Shown piece after piece: positions 1-6,651 of a DNA stretch of 16,372 nt; the first letter of the stretch is position 1, and every line of letters begins with the position of its first letter. The position numbers and the translations under genes were made by a program. A model generated the notes under the pieces. It ran no database searches. It saw only the letters and a program-made list of their open reading frames with translations, and had not been told where the DNA came from. Source of the stretch: an uncultured Collinsella sp. (lineage in GTDB: Bacteria; Actinomycetota; Coriobacteriia; Coriobacteriales; Coriobacteriaceae); contig CABUBH010000043.1 of NCBI GenBank assembly GCA_902489775.1, forward strand, positions 1-16,372, given 5' to 3'.

Positions 1-562
1 GGCGGGCAAGCTGCCTCCGCGGGCCCGCGCCGTGCTCGATGACGTACTCGATCCATACCTGAAGACGCCGGCTGCTTGGGGACTTTCGTGGGTGTGGAAC
101 CATCCTCAGGTCACGATGCTGCTTTCGGGCATGACCGATACCGCACAGGTGGACGAGAACGCGGCATTGGCGGATCGCGCACTGCCGAATTCGATGACGA
201 GAGAGCAGCTCGATACCATCGCACGTGTGCTGGGAGAGTTTGAGAAATCGAATCGCGTGCCCTGTACGGGGTGCGGCTACTGCATGCCGTGCCCCAAGGG
301 CATCAATATTCCCGGCTGCTTTGGCGCCTACAACGCGAGCTATGCGCATAGTTGGTTTACGGGGCTGTCTCAATACTTTACGGCGAGCGCGGTACGGACG
401 AGTGAGCCCAAGTTGGTGAGCAATTGCGTCAAATGCGGCAAATGCGCACGTCACTGCCCGCAGCACATCGATATTCCCGAGCGCTTGGACGACGTACGCC
501 GACGTTTCCAGCCTGGCCCCGTAACGGCCGCGCTTAAAGCCTTCGGCAAAACGCGCCCCTGA
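1..562 (+). CDS. Aldo/keto reductase with C-terminal 4Fe-4S ferredoxin domain (3' part only)
   Basis: The gene runs in from the left edge; the first whole codon in frame is at position 2 and 186 codons are visible before the TGA at 560-562. The visible start matches the end of the TIM-barrel of aldo/keto reductases (WGLSWVWNHPQVTMLLSGM, then a helix leading to EFEKSNRVPC). Two ferredoxin-type cysteine clusters follow: CTGCGYCMPCPKG, and CVKCGKCARHCPQHIDIP about 50 residues later. Each has a CxxCxxC core with a fourth cysteine followed by proline or histidine, which suggests two [4Fe-4S] clusters. In this family an NAD(P)H-type oxidoreductase barrel is coupled to an iron-sulfur electron-transfer tail in the cytoplasm of anaerobes; the substrate is unknown. 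The active-site Tyr/Lys/His lie outside the window. A GTG at 32 is only an internal codon, because the frame is open to the edge. Confidence 0.9.
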   Translation, partial: AGKLPPRARAVLDDVLDPYLKTPAAWGLSWVWNHPQVTMLLSGMTDTAQVDENAALADRALPNSMTREQLDTIARVLGEFEKSNRVPCTGCGYCMPCPKGINIPGCFGAYNASYAHSWFTGLSQYFTASAVRTSEPKLVSNCVKCGKCARHCPQHIDIPERLDDVRRRFQPGPVTAALKAFGKTRP

Positions 563-577
563 TGCCCCTTTTATATC

Positions 578-640
578 TTGCGGTGGAATACGGTCTGTTT
601 GCGCCAAAATAAGGCACCAATAGACCGTATTTCACCGCAA
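578..640. repeat. Long imperfect inverted repeat (21-nt arms) upstream of nfo
   Basis: The left arm 578-598 and right arm 620-640 are inverted copies matching at 19 of 21 positions (TTGCGGTG, then AATACGGTCT, against AGACCGTATT, then CACCGCAA). Both mismatches are G:U pairs when read as + strand RNA, so the transcript could pair over the full 21 bp. The 21-nt loop 599-619 holds a short further GCC/GGC stem. No U-run follows the right arm, so it is not a classic terminator. The ATG of nfo lies 22 nt downstream. It could be a dispersed palindromic element, a processing site or an attenuator. Confidence 0.8.
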
Positions 641-661
641 CTGATGAAGAGGGAGTTGGAG

Positions 662-1528
662 ATGCTGACGATCGGGTGTCATCTTTCGACGACGAAGGGC
701 TATCGGGCAATGGGGGAGACGGCGCTGTCCATTGGCGCCAATACCTTTGCGTTCTTTACGCGCAACCCGCGCGGTGGCAAGGCAAAAGAACTTGACATGG
801 ATGACGTGGCGGCTCTGCGCGAGCTTATGGCGCAAAACGACTTTGGACCGCTGGTGGCGCATGCCCCGTATACCTACAACCCCTGTTCTGCCAAAGAGCG
901 GGCACGCGAGTTTGCCTTGGAGGCAATGGCCGAGGACTTGCAGCGTCTGGAAGCACTGCCCGGCAACTACTACAACTTCCATCCCGGTGCGCATGTGGGA
1001 CAGGGCTCCGACGTCGGCATTCAGATGATTGTCGACACGCTGTGCCAGGTGATGTTTGAGGGGCAGCAGACGACGGTATTACTCGAGACCATGGCAGGCA
1101 AGGGCACCGAGGTGGGCCGTAGCTTTGAAGAACTGGCGTGCATTATCGAGGGCGTTGCCGCCAAGCGCCCAGAGCTGTCCGATAAGCTGGGCGTTTGTTT
1201 GGACACCTGCCATGTGAGCGATGCCGGCTACGACATCATCCATGATCTGGACGGCGTACTCGACGAGTTCGACCGCGTGGTGGGTATCGATCGCTTGCAT
1301 GCCGTACATATCAACGATTCGAAGAACCCTTGTGGCGCCCATAAAGATCGTCACGAGTGCATAGGCAAGGGATACCTTGGCAGCGAGGTATTTGGTGGCG
1401 GTATGCAGGTTATGCAGAATATTGTATCGAATGGCCACTTGCGTTCGCTGCCGTTTATTTTGGAGACTCCGAACGAACTTGCAGGTTATGCAGCTGAAAT
1501 TAGACTATTAAGGTCATTGCAGCAGTAA
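662..1528 (+). CDS. nfo: Endonuclease IV (AP endonuclease, Zn-dependent)
   Basis: The protein has 288 residues, close to the usual length of about 280. It cleaves DNA 5' of abasic sites in base excision repair. The three-zinc site of the family can be followed: His67 (AHAPY), His107 and His111 (NFHPGAH), Glu142 (LLETMAGKG), Asp181 and His184 (LDTCH), His216 (HINDSK), Asp229 and His231 (DRHE), Glu268 (ILETP). These are the AP2 TIM-barrel metal ligands, so the enzyme should be active. ATG 662 is chosen because GAGGGAG (649-655) lies 6 nt upstream and the protein then begins MLTIGCHLS, as the family does. An in-frame ATG at 644 and a TTG at 578 would add residues not found in relatives; the TTG falls in the inverted repeat. 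No own promoter is obvious, so it may be read through from the reductase upstream. Confidence 0.95.
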   Translation: MLTIGCHLSTTKGYRAMGETALSIGANTFAFFTRNPRGGKAKELDMDDVAALRELMAQNDFGPLVAHAPYTYNPCSAKERAREFALEAMAEDLQRLEALPGNYYNFHPGAHVGQGSDVGIQMIVDTLCQVMFEGQQTTVLLETMAGKGTEVGRSFEELACIIEGVAAKRPELSDKLGVCLDTCHVSDAGYDIIHDLDGVLDEFDRVVGIDRLHAVHINDSKNPCGAHKDRHECIGKGYLGSEVFGGGMQVMQNIVSNGHLRSLPFILETPNELAGYAAEIRLLRSLQQ

Positions 1529-1589
1529 TAACTGTCACAAAGTAGAGTATTCCATTCACGTTATGGGTTTGTTTCAATCGATTTTCTCA

Positions 1590-1618
1590 TTGCAGATTCG
1601 TAATTCAGGGTGCATAAT
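1590..1618 (+). promoter_or_regulatory. Sigma-70-type promoter of the amino acid ABC transporter operon
   Basis: TTGCAG (1590-1595) and CATAAT (1613-1618) are separated by 17 nt, an ideal vegetative promoter. Transcription would start near 1625, about 50 nt before the ATG at 1676. No operator-like dyad is visible beside it. Confidence 0.7.
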
Positions 1619-1675
1619 AGCCAACAGTTTTTGCAGACCTCTGAATCAAACGAGGTCACCGGAAGGAGACTGATT

Positions 1676-2536
1676 ATGAAGCTGAAGAAGCTCGGCGCAT
1701 TTGCCGCCACGGGTGCTATGGCGCTCGCCCTTGCTCTGACGGGCTGCGGCTCGTCCAACGCCACCTCTGGTTCTGATGCTGGTTCCAGCAGCTCTGACGA
1801 CGCTAAGGTCGAGAAGGTCGACGGCTCCAAGGAGTACGCGCTCGTCAAGGACGGTACGCTGACCGTCGGCACCTCTGCCGAGTACGCTCCGTTTGAGTAC
1901 AAGGATGACAACGGCGATTATCAGGGCTTTGACCTTGAGCTCATCAAGGCTATCGGCGACAAGCTGGGCCTGGATGTCGAGTATGTCAACAATGACTTTG
2001 ACACGCTGGTTCCGGGCGTCGCTTCGGGCGCCAAGTATGACGTTTCCATCGCGGCTATCACCGACACGCCCGAGCGTGAGAAGGAAGTCACTTTCTCTGA
2101 TTCCTACTACATGGACGATCAGGCTATCGTGACCAAGGTCGATAACACCGACATCACGGCCGATAACTTCAGCGAGAAGCTCAACAACGCCGACGCTACC
2201 ATCATCGTCCAGTCTGGCTCGACCGCCGAGGCCTTTGCCCAGGAGAACTTCCCGAAGGCCAAGATCGTCCCCTACAAGGACGCCACCGAGTGCTTCAGCG
2301 CTCTGCAGTCCGATAAGGGCGACGCCGTAGTCACCAACCGCTCCGTTGCCAGCCAGCTGACCGCCGAGCAGTTCAACACCTGCCAGACCATCAAGCAGAT
2401 CAGCACCGGCGAGGAGTACGCCATCGCCATCAACCAGGGCAACACCAAGCTCAAGGACGACATCAACCAGGCCATCAAGGACCTGACCGACGACGGTACC
2501 GTCGACGCCCTCATGGCTAAGTACAATATCAAGTAA
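1676..2536 (+). CDS. Polar amino acid ABC transporter substrate-binding lipoprotein
   Basis: The protein has 286 residues. It begins with a lipoprotein signal (MKLKK, hydrophobic stretch 7-21, lipobox LTGC with Cys24), so it should be anchored to the outer face of the membrane. A Ser/Gly/Asp-rich linker (about 25-48) leads to an SBP_bac_3 fold: GTLTVGTSAEYAPFEYKD, GFDLELIKAIGDKLGLDVEY, then TPEREKEVTFSDSYY, the conserved core of family 3 binding proteins. It captures an amino acid for the permease and ATPase encoded next. The ligand (glutamine, glutamate, histidine, cystine or another) cannot be fixed from the motifs. ATG 1676 follows GGAAGGAGA at a spacing of 6 nt and gives a proper signal peptide; an in-frame start at 1610 would lie ahead of the predicted transcription start. 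Confidence 0.93.
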   Translation: MKLKKLGAFAATGAMALALALTGCGSSNATSGSDAGSSSSDDAKVEKVDGSKEYALVKDGTLTVGTSAEYAPFEYKDDNGDYQGFDLELIKAIGDKLGLDVEYVNNDFDTLVPGVASGAKYDVSIAAITDTPEREKEVTFSDSYYMDDQAIVTKVDNTDITADNFSEKLNNADATIIVQSGSTAEAFAQENFPKAKIVPYKDATECFSALQSDKGDAVVTNRSVASQLTAEQFNTCQTIKQISTGEEYAIAINQGNTKLKDDINQAIKDLTDDGTVDALMAKYNIK

Positions 2537-2558
2537 AATAACTACTTGATTGCGCGCG

Positions 2559-2588
2559 GGCCCTTTCCGTTTTGCGGAGAGGGCCTTT
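2559..2588 (+). terminator. Attenuator-like hairpin between binding protein and permease genes
   Basis: GGCCCTTTCCG (2559-2569) pairs with CGGAGAGGGCC (2575-2585) over 11 bp with one G:U, loop TTTTG, followed by only three T. A second smaller hairpin (GACGGA 2600-2605 with TCCGTC 2613-2618, then TTTT at 2622-2625) lies just downstream. Such partial terminators after a binding-protein gene usually keep the binding protein more abundant than the membrane components. That function is inferred. Confidence 0.6.
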
Positions 2589-2653
2589 GCGCTTCTCTTG
2601 ACGGAGACCGTTTCCGTCTCGTTTTGCCGGCAACTTCTACGATAGGAGCCACC

Positions 2654-4015
2654 TTGTCTCGACTGAACAAAGGGGCCGCGGAGCAGCGTTTTCCACTGTC
2701 CGCCTTGCTCCAAAAGCTAGCCTGCGTCATGGCCGTGGCGCTCGCGCTGGTGTGCGCGGGGGCATATGCGCCCACGACCGCTCAGGCACTTGAGACCGCA
2801 AAGATTACCGCCCGACCCAATACCGGTTCGGGTAGCGACGTAGTCGGTGGCACCGAGACTCGTATCACCTGGGAGGTCCAGGCCGATGCCGACGAGGAAC
2901 TGAGCGGTCTTTCGCTGACGTTTGCCGATGGCACGACCTTTGGTGCGGACGACACGCGTCTGACGATGCTCTCGGGCGATGACCTTATGGACCGTACGCC
3001 CATGAAGCCTACGTGCAAGGTCGACGGCCAGACGCTCAAGATCGATTTTGGCGAGACGGCTCCGGCCGGCGGCTATTTCCGCGTCGAAGTCTACGGCGTG
3101 ACCTTCCCCGTCGAGGGCGGCGACGAGGCCTTTAGCGGCACCTACACTTTGGCCGATGGTTCGACCAAGAAGATCTCCAAGATTCCGTCGGTGGAGATCA
3201 AGGGCGTGACGGCATTCGATAACTTCCTGGCCGACCTTAAGGAGCAGCCGTGGGTCGAGGCATGGAATTCCAACATGTTCCTGCGCCTGTTCCTGAACCC
3301 GGTCATTTTGGTCCAGAGCCTGCCGATCGTCTTCAAAGGCTTCCTCATGTCGCTCTCGATCGTGCTCGTGGCGTTTCCGCTGGCAATTCCCTTTGGCTTT
3401 GCCCTGTCGCTCATGCGCATCTCCAAGTCGCGCATCCTGCGTTGCCTTGCCGGCATCTATGTGAATATCATCCGTGGTACGCCGGCGTTCCTGCAGATCT
3501 ACATCGCGTTCTTTGGCCTGCCGCTGGCCGGCGTCAAGGTTGACGACTATGTGTTGGGCGTCATCGTCATGGCCATGAATTCGTCTGCCTATCTGTGTGA
3601 GATTTTCCGTGCCGGTATTCAGTCGATCCCCAAGGGCCAGAACGAGGCTGCGCGTTCGCTGGGCATGAACGCGTTCCAGACGCTGCTCTATGTCATGATT
3701 CCGCAGACGTTCCGTAATGTCCTGCCTACGCTGACCAGTGAATTTATCCTGCTTTACAAGGATACGTCGCTGCTCGCGGCCGTGGGCGTGGTCGAGATCG
3801 TCATGAACGCCCGCACCATCGTGGCCACGACGGGCTCCATTACACCGTACGTGGTTGCCGCCCTGTTCTATCTGGTCATCACCCTGCCGCTCGCTCGCTT
3901 GGTGAGCGGTCTTGAGGCAAGGCTTTTGGGCACGGCCGAGACCAAGAAGAAGCGTCCCGCCAAGAGCGCCGGACAGGTCGTCGCGACGCCCGCCGATCAC
4001 ATCGCCGGTCTGTAA
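2654..4015 (+). CDS. Amino acid ABC transporter permease with extracytoplasmic N-terminal domain
   Basis: The protein has 453 residues, about twice a normal HisM/GlnP-type permease. Residues about 20-45 look like a signal peptide with an AQA site. Residues 46-200 are a soluble, beta-rich, extracytoplasmic segment (ITWEVQADADEELSGLSLTF, GGYFRVEVYGVTFPVEGG) that does not look like a substrate-binding fold. The permease follows from about 215: membrane segments near 224-252, 262-290, 297-318, 360-385 and 397-417, with the cytoplasmic EAA loop at 329-350 (NEAARSLGMNAFQ to MIPQ) that docks on the ATPase. The TTG at 2654 is chosen because AGGAG (2644-2648) lies 5 nt upstream and the signal peptide starts there; the open frame extends back to 2546 through the attenuator hairpin. 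It is the membrane pore for the neighbouring binding protein and ATPase. The C-terminal tail is Lys/Arg-rich. Confidence 0.88.
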   Translation: MSRLNKGAAEQRFPLSALLQKLACVMAVALALVCAGAYAPTTAQALETAKITARPNTGSGSDVVGGTETRITWEVQADADEELSGLSLTFADGTTFGADDTRLTMLSGDDLMDRTPMKPTCKVDGQTLKIDFGETAPAGGYFRVEVYGVTFPVEGGDEAFSGTYTLADGSTKKISKIPSVEIKGVTAFDNFLADLKEQPWVEAWNSNMFLRLFLNPVILVQSLPIVFKGFLMSLSIVLVAFPLAIPFGFALSLMRISKSRILRCLAGIYVNIIRGTPAFLQIYIAFFGLPLAGVKVDDYVLGVIVMAMNSSAYLCEIFRAGIQSIPKGQNEAARSLGMNAFQTLLYVMIPQTFRNVLPTLTSEFILLYKDTSLLAAVGVVEIVMNARTIVATTGSITPYVVAALFYLVITLPLARLVSGLEARLLGTAETKKKRPAKSAGQVVATPADHIAGL

Positions 4016-4027
4016 GGAGGTCCTATC

Positions 4028-4780
4028 ATGAGCGAAACCAATAACTCGAACGAGGTTGTCGTCAGTATCAAGAACCTCCAGAAGGCCTTTGGCGATAACG
4101 TGGTCCTGCGCGATATCGATCTGGATGTGCACAAGGGCGAGGTTGTCGTAGTTCTGGGTCCCTCGGGCTCGGGTAAGTCGACGATGCTTCGCTGCATCAA
4201 CCGTCTTGAGCATCCCACGAGTGGCTCGATTGTCGTTGAGGGTGTGGACGTGTGCGCCAAGGGCGTCGATCTTAACAAGGTGCGCACGCATCTGGGTATG
4301 GTGTTCCAGCAGTTCAATTTGTTCCCGCACCTCTCAGTCAAAAAGAACGTCATGCTCGCGCAGCAGAAGGTGCTCAAGCGCAGCAAGGAAGAGGCCGAGA
4401 AAATTGCCGTCGAGGAGCTGACCAAGGTCGGTCTTGCCGAGCGTATCGACTTTATGCCGAGCCAGCTCTCGGGCGGTCAGCAGCAGCGCGTTGCCATCGC
4501 CCGCGCCCTGTCGATGAACCCGCACGTCATGCTCTTTGACGAGGCCACCTCGGCGCTCGACCCCGAGCTCGTGCGCGACGTCCTGGGTGTCATGCGCGAC
4601 CTGGCACGCGACGGCATGACCATGATCGTCGTGACGCACGAGATGGGCTTTGCCCGCGATGTCGCCGACCGCGTCGTCTTTATGGACGGCGGCGTCATTG
4701 TGGAAGAGGGTACGCCGAGCGAGGTCTTCGACCACCCCAAGAGCGAGCGCACCAAGGCGTTCTTGGGAAATATCTCGTAG
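4028..4780 (+). CDS. Amino acid ABC transporter ATP-binding protein
   Basis: The protein has 250 residues, typical for GlnQ/HisP-type ATPases. All ABC motifs are intact: Walker A GPSGSGKST (44-52), Q-loop FQQFNLFPH (93-101), signature LSGGQQQR (147-154), Walker B VMLFDEATSALD (167-178) with catalytic Glu172, and the H-loop His204 in VTHEM. It hydrolyses ATP at the inner membrane face to drive import through the permease. The ATG follows TAAGGAGG, which overlaps the stop codon of the permease gene, and the intergenic gap is 12 nt, so translation is probably coupled. It is the last gene of the operon before the terminator at 4801. Confidence 0.96.
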   Translation: MSETNNSNEVVVSIKNLQKAFGDNVVLRDIDLDVHKGEVVVVLGPSGSGKSTMLRCINRLEHPTSGSIVVEGVDVCAKGVDLNKVRTHLGMVFQQFNLFPHLSVKKNVMLAQQKVLKRSKEEAEKIAVEELTKVGLAERIDFMPSQLSGGQQQRVAIARALSMNPHVMLFDEATSALDPELVRDVLGVMRDLARDGMTMIVVTHEMGFARDVADRVVFMDGGVIVEEGTPSEVFDHPKSERTKAFLGNIS

Positions 4781-4800
4781 CCGGTTGATGTAACTGCCGT

Positions 4801-4848
4801 TACAAAAGAGCGGGGGCTGGACTTGAATCCAGCCCCCGCTCTTTTGTA
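4801..4848. terminator. Perfect 21-bp bidirectional rho-independent terminator
   Basis: 4801-4821 and 4828-4848 are perfect inverted copies (TACAAAAGAGCGGGGGCTGG and its complement, one pair further) with a six-base loop CTTGAA. The A-run on one side and T-run on the other make it work in both directions. It ends the + strand transporter operon and the minus-strand DUF3793/flavodoxin operon, whose last stop is at 4897. Confidence 0.95.
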
Positions 4849-4896
4849 GGGATGGGGATGCGCTGTGATACAGGCTCTTTTGGAGGCCTGGTTTCG

Positions 4897-5316
4897 TTAC
4901 GCGAGCTCGGCTCCAAGGGCGCGGCAGGCCGCCTCGCCCTCATCGTCGGGGGCGTCGTAGCAAATGACGGAATCGACGACGTTGACGCCGGCCTCGTCGG
5001 CGTCGGCCTTCCAGTTGTCCATCCACTCGCCCTCGGCCCACGAATAGGAGCCAAAGAGGACGACCTTCTTGTCGCCGAGGACTTCCTTGACCTCATCCCA
5101 CATCGGCTGGAACTCGTCGTACTCGAGCTCCTCGGACCCCATGGCGGGGCAGCCGAAGGCGAAGGCGTCATAGTTGGTGACCTTGTCGGCAGAGAAGTCG
5201 GCGCAGGAGATGACCTCAGCCTCGGCACCCGCGGACGTGGCGCCTTCGGAGACGAGGTTTGCCATGGCCTCGGTGTTGCCCGTGCCGCTCCAGTAGACGA
5301 CGGCGATCTTGCTCAT
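4897..5316 (-). CDS. Flavodoxin
   Basis: The protein has 139 residues, the length of a short-chain flavodoxin. It begins MSKIAVVYWSGTGNTEAMA: the SGTGNT phosphate loop (10-15) binds the FMN phosphate. Residues 86-98 (VLFGSYSWAEGEW) form the second FMN loop, as in clostridial flavodoxins. It is a small soluble low-potential electron carrier that can replace ferredoxin, often when iron is scarce. AAGGAC-type bases at 5323-5328 lie upstream of the ATG. It follows the DUF3793 gene by 46 nt on the same strand, so the two are probably cotranscribed from the promoter at 6106-6133 and end at the shared terminator 4801-4848. Confidence 0.95.
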   Translation of the reverse strand: MSKIAVVYWSGTGNTEAMANLVSEGATSAGAEAEVISCADFSADKVTNYDAFAFGCPAMGSEELEYDEFQPMWDEVKEVLGDKKVVLFGSYSWAEGEWMDNWKADADEAGVNVVDSVICYDAPDDEGEAACRALGAELA

Positions 5317-5362
5317 GTTGAGTCCTTTCAGTTGTGCGGCAGGTTGCCGCGGCTTCTATGTT

Positions 5363-6067
5363 CTATCGGGTTGCCTGGGCAAGTTGCGCCAAGCTGCAGC
5401 CCTGCTGATAGACAAAGGTGAGGTATTGAGTGCAAGCGCGGTAGGCGTCAAACATCGCAAGCGCTTGCTCGACATTCGTGTAGACCTTCCAGGCCCCAAA
5501 GACCTTGTAGTTCTCGCCGCGCTGGACGATAAACTCGTGCACGTCGTCGTAGGGATATCCAAGGAAGTAGCCTATTTCGTGCGGAAACTCGCAGGTGCAG
5601 TCGTTGCTGCAGCTAGCTTGCTGGGGTAGTGCGCATCGAGTCTGGCTACAAGCGCATTCCGCGACGTTATTGCTCGCGAGCGTGATGCGTGATGCCAAAT
5701 GCACAAGGCATGTCGAAAGGTCTCTCGTGTCGTAGCCTTCCGAGGCGAGCGCTGTTTGGGCGCGAGGGTCTGCGAAATAGGTGGCGAGGCTTTTGGCTCG
5801 GTACACGTACACGAGTGCTCCGCAGGGCCGCCAGACCAAAACACTCAGGTGGATGCCGAGCGGGTCAAGCTCGCGATTGCACTGGGCGATAACGTTGAGC
5901 AGGCGTGCTCGACGTTCTGCGATGGTTTCGGTTGTGGTCGAGCCGTTCCCGTGGGCGTAGGTGCCTGGATAGGTAAAGAGCGATGCCGGCTTGATGCCCG
6001 CGAGCGTGGGAGAGCAGTTGCGCACGACCGCTGCCTGAAACGTTGGGATATCTATGGTTCGAGTCAC
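5363..6067 (-). CDS. DUF3793 family protein
   Basis: The protein has 234 residues and an unknown biochemical role. The family is recognised from LVYVYR (86-90 region) and the conserved C-terminal block FPHEIGYFLGYPYDDVHEFI (161-180), then ENYKVFGAWKVY (185-196). Relatives are found in anaerobic Firmicutes and Coriobacteriia, often, as far as I recall, near flavodoxin and iron-transport genes; here flavodoxin follows directly. A cysteine-rich stretch precedes the conserved block (Cys138, 140, 145, 153, 157, 159, including CAC and CTC), which could bind metal or form disulfides. The GTG start is supported by AAGGAG 5-6 nt upstream. No signal peptide or membrane segment is seen. A role in iron or redox handling is inferred from neighbours only. 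Confidence 0.85.
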   Translation of the reverse strand: MTRTIDIPTFQAAVVRNCSPTLAGIKPASLFTYPGTYAHGNGSTTTETIAERRARLLNVIAQCNRELDPLGIHLSVLVWRPCGALVYVYRAKSLATYFADPRAQTALASEGYDTRDLSTCLVHLASRITLASNNVAECACSQTRCALPQQASCSNDCTCEFPHEIGYFLGYPYDDVHEFIVQRGENYKVFGAWKVYTNVEQALAMFDAYRACTQYLTFVYQQGCSLAQLAQATR

Positions 6068-6105
6068 GGCGCTCCTTACGGATCTAAACTGTTAGCCTAG
6101 GAAAA

Positions 6106-6133
6106 CTTATACACGAAAGTAAGCCATGGTCAA
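6106..6133 (-). promoter_or_regulatory. Promoter of the DUF3793-flavodoxin operon
   Basis: Read on the minus strand, TTGACC (6133-6128) and TATAAG (6111-6106) are 16 nt apart. The start point would be near 6099, some 30 nt before the GTG at 6067. It diverges from the promoter region of the HMA gene. Confidence 0.65.
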
Positions 6134-6159
6134 CAAAAAAGTTTGAAGAGGGAAACTAA

Positions 6160-6190
6160 TTGACCGAACAGACATGATTTTGGGTTAAGA
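6160..6190 (+). promoter_or_regulatory. Candidate promoter of the HMA-domain gene (long spacer)
   Basis: TTGACC (6160-6165) and TTAAGA (6185-6190) are 19 nt apart, longer than the usual 17. A 19-nt spacer is seen with MerR-type activators, but no convincing MerR dyad is visible. The element is placed correctly just upstream of the CsoR-like dyad and the gene. Confidence 0.35.
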
Positions 6191-6194
6191 TGGG

Positions 6195-6213
6195 GACACC
6201 CCATGGGGGTATC
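6195..6213. promoter_or_regulatory. CsoR-like copper-responsive operator
   Basis: The 19 nt centred on CCCCATGGGG read GATACCCCCATGGGGTGTC on the minus strand. This resembles the TACCC(C)-N-GGGGTA pseudo-palindrome bound by CsoR/RcnR-family metal-sensing repressors. It lies at the expected transcription start of the HMA-domain gene, 28 nt before its ATG, where bound repressor would block transcription until released by Cu(I). No csoR gene is in the window. The assignment is by motif only. Confidence 0.6.
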
Positions 6214-6241
6214 TAGATAGTGCTACTTGAAAGGGGAGCGC

Positions 6242-6625
6242 ATGAGTGACTTGCTCAACCCTGCGAATCTCATCGTGCTGGCCGTCATTGCCGTCGGCAT
6301 GTTTTTTGGACTGCGTCGCATTGCCGCTTCGACACACGGGAAGAGTTGCTGCAGCGATGGTACGAGCGGCAAGAAGGCCAAAAAGGTTGTTGTGGTGGAT
6401 ACCGATGCGTCACACTATCCCTATAGCGATGAGCTGCTCATCGGCGGCATGAGCTGTGACGGCTGCGCTCAGAACGTAGCCAATGCCCTCAATGCGCTGG
6501 ATGGCGTGTGGGCAACGGTGACGTATGCGGACCACACGGCACGCGTGCGCTCTAAGCAGCCGGTTGATCGTGGTGTCCTCGAGACGGCCGTGAAAGACGC
6601 GGGCTACTACGTCATGACGCTGTAA
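6242..6625 (+). CDS. Membrane-anchored heavy-metal-associated (HMA) domain protein
   Basis: The protein has 127 residues. An N-terminal membrane segment (about 9-25, ANLIVLAVIAVGMFFGL) is followed by a Cys-bearing linker (HGKSCCSDG, Cys36-37) and a basic stretch. This arrangement resembles FeoB-associated Cys-rich membrane proteins. Residues 64-127 form an HMA ferredoxin-like fold with the GMSCDGC metal motif (Cys72 and Cys75), as in CopZ and the N-terminus of copper ATPases. It probably binds Cu(I) or a similar soft metal at the membrane. ATG 6242 follows AAAGGGGAG; the TTG at 6227 would put the ribosome site inside the gene. The CsoR-like dyad just upstream supports metal control. No transporter ATPase gene is beside it, so its partner is unknown. 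Confidence 0.85.
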   Translation: MSDLLNPANLIVLAVIAVGMFFGLRRIAASTHGKSCCSDGTSGKKAKKVVVVDTDASHYPYSDELLIGGMSCDGCAQNVANALNALDGVWATVTYADHTARVRSKQPVDRGVLETAVKDAGYYVMTL

Positions 6626-6651
6626 GCGCCGCCCTGGATGCGCTTCCTTGG

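Noticed and set aside
1646..2713. 355-residue minus-strand open frame antisense to the binding-protein gene
   Set aside because: It is a by-product of GC-rich codon use on the other strand; the composition is repetitive (LVGVLVDG types) and has no family match, while the + strand frame is a clear lipoprotein.
2717..4330. 537-residue minus-strand open frame opposite the permease and ATPase genes
   Set aside because: It spans two clear + strand genes and is rich in His/Arg/Gln/Asp, as expected for an antisense shadow.
4852..5421. 189-residue + strand open frame opposite flavodoxin
   Set aside because: Flavodoxin on the minus strand has intact FMN loops; the + frame crosses the flavodoxin start region and has no recognisable domain.
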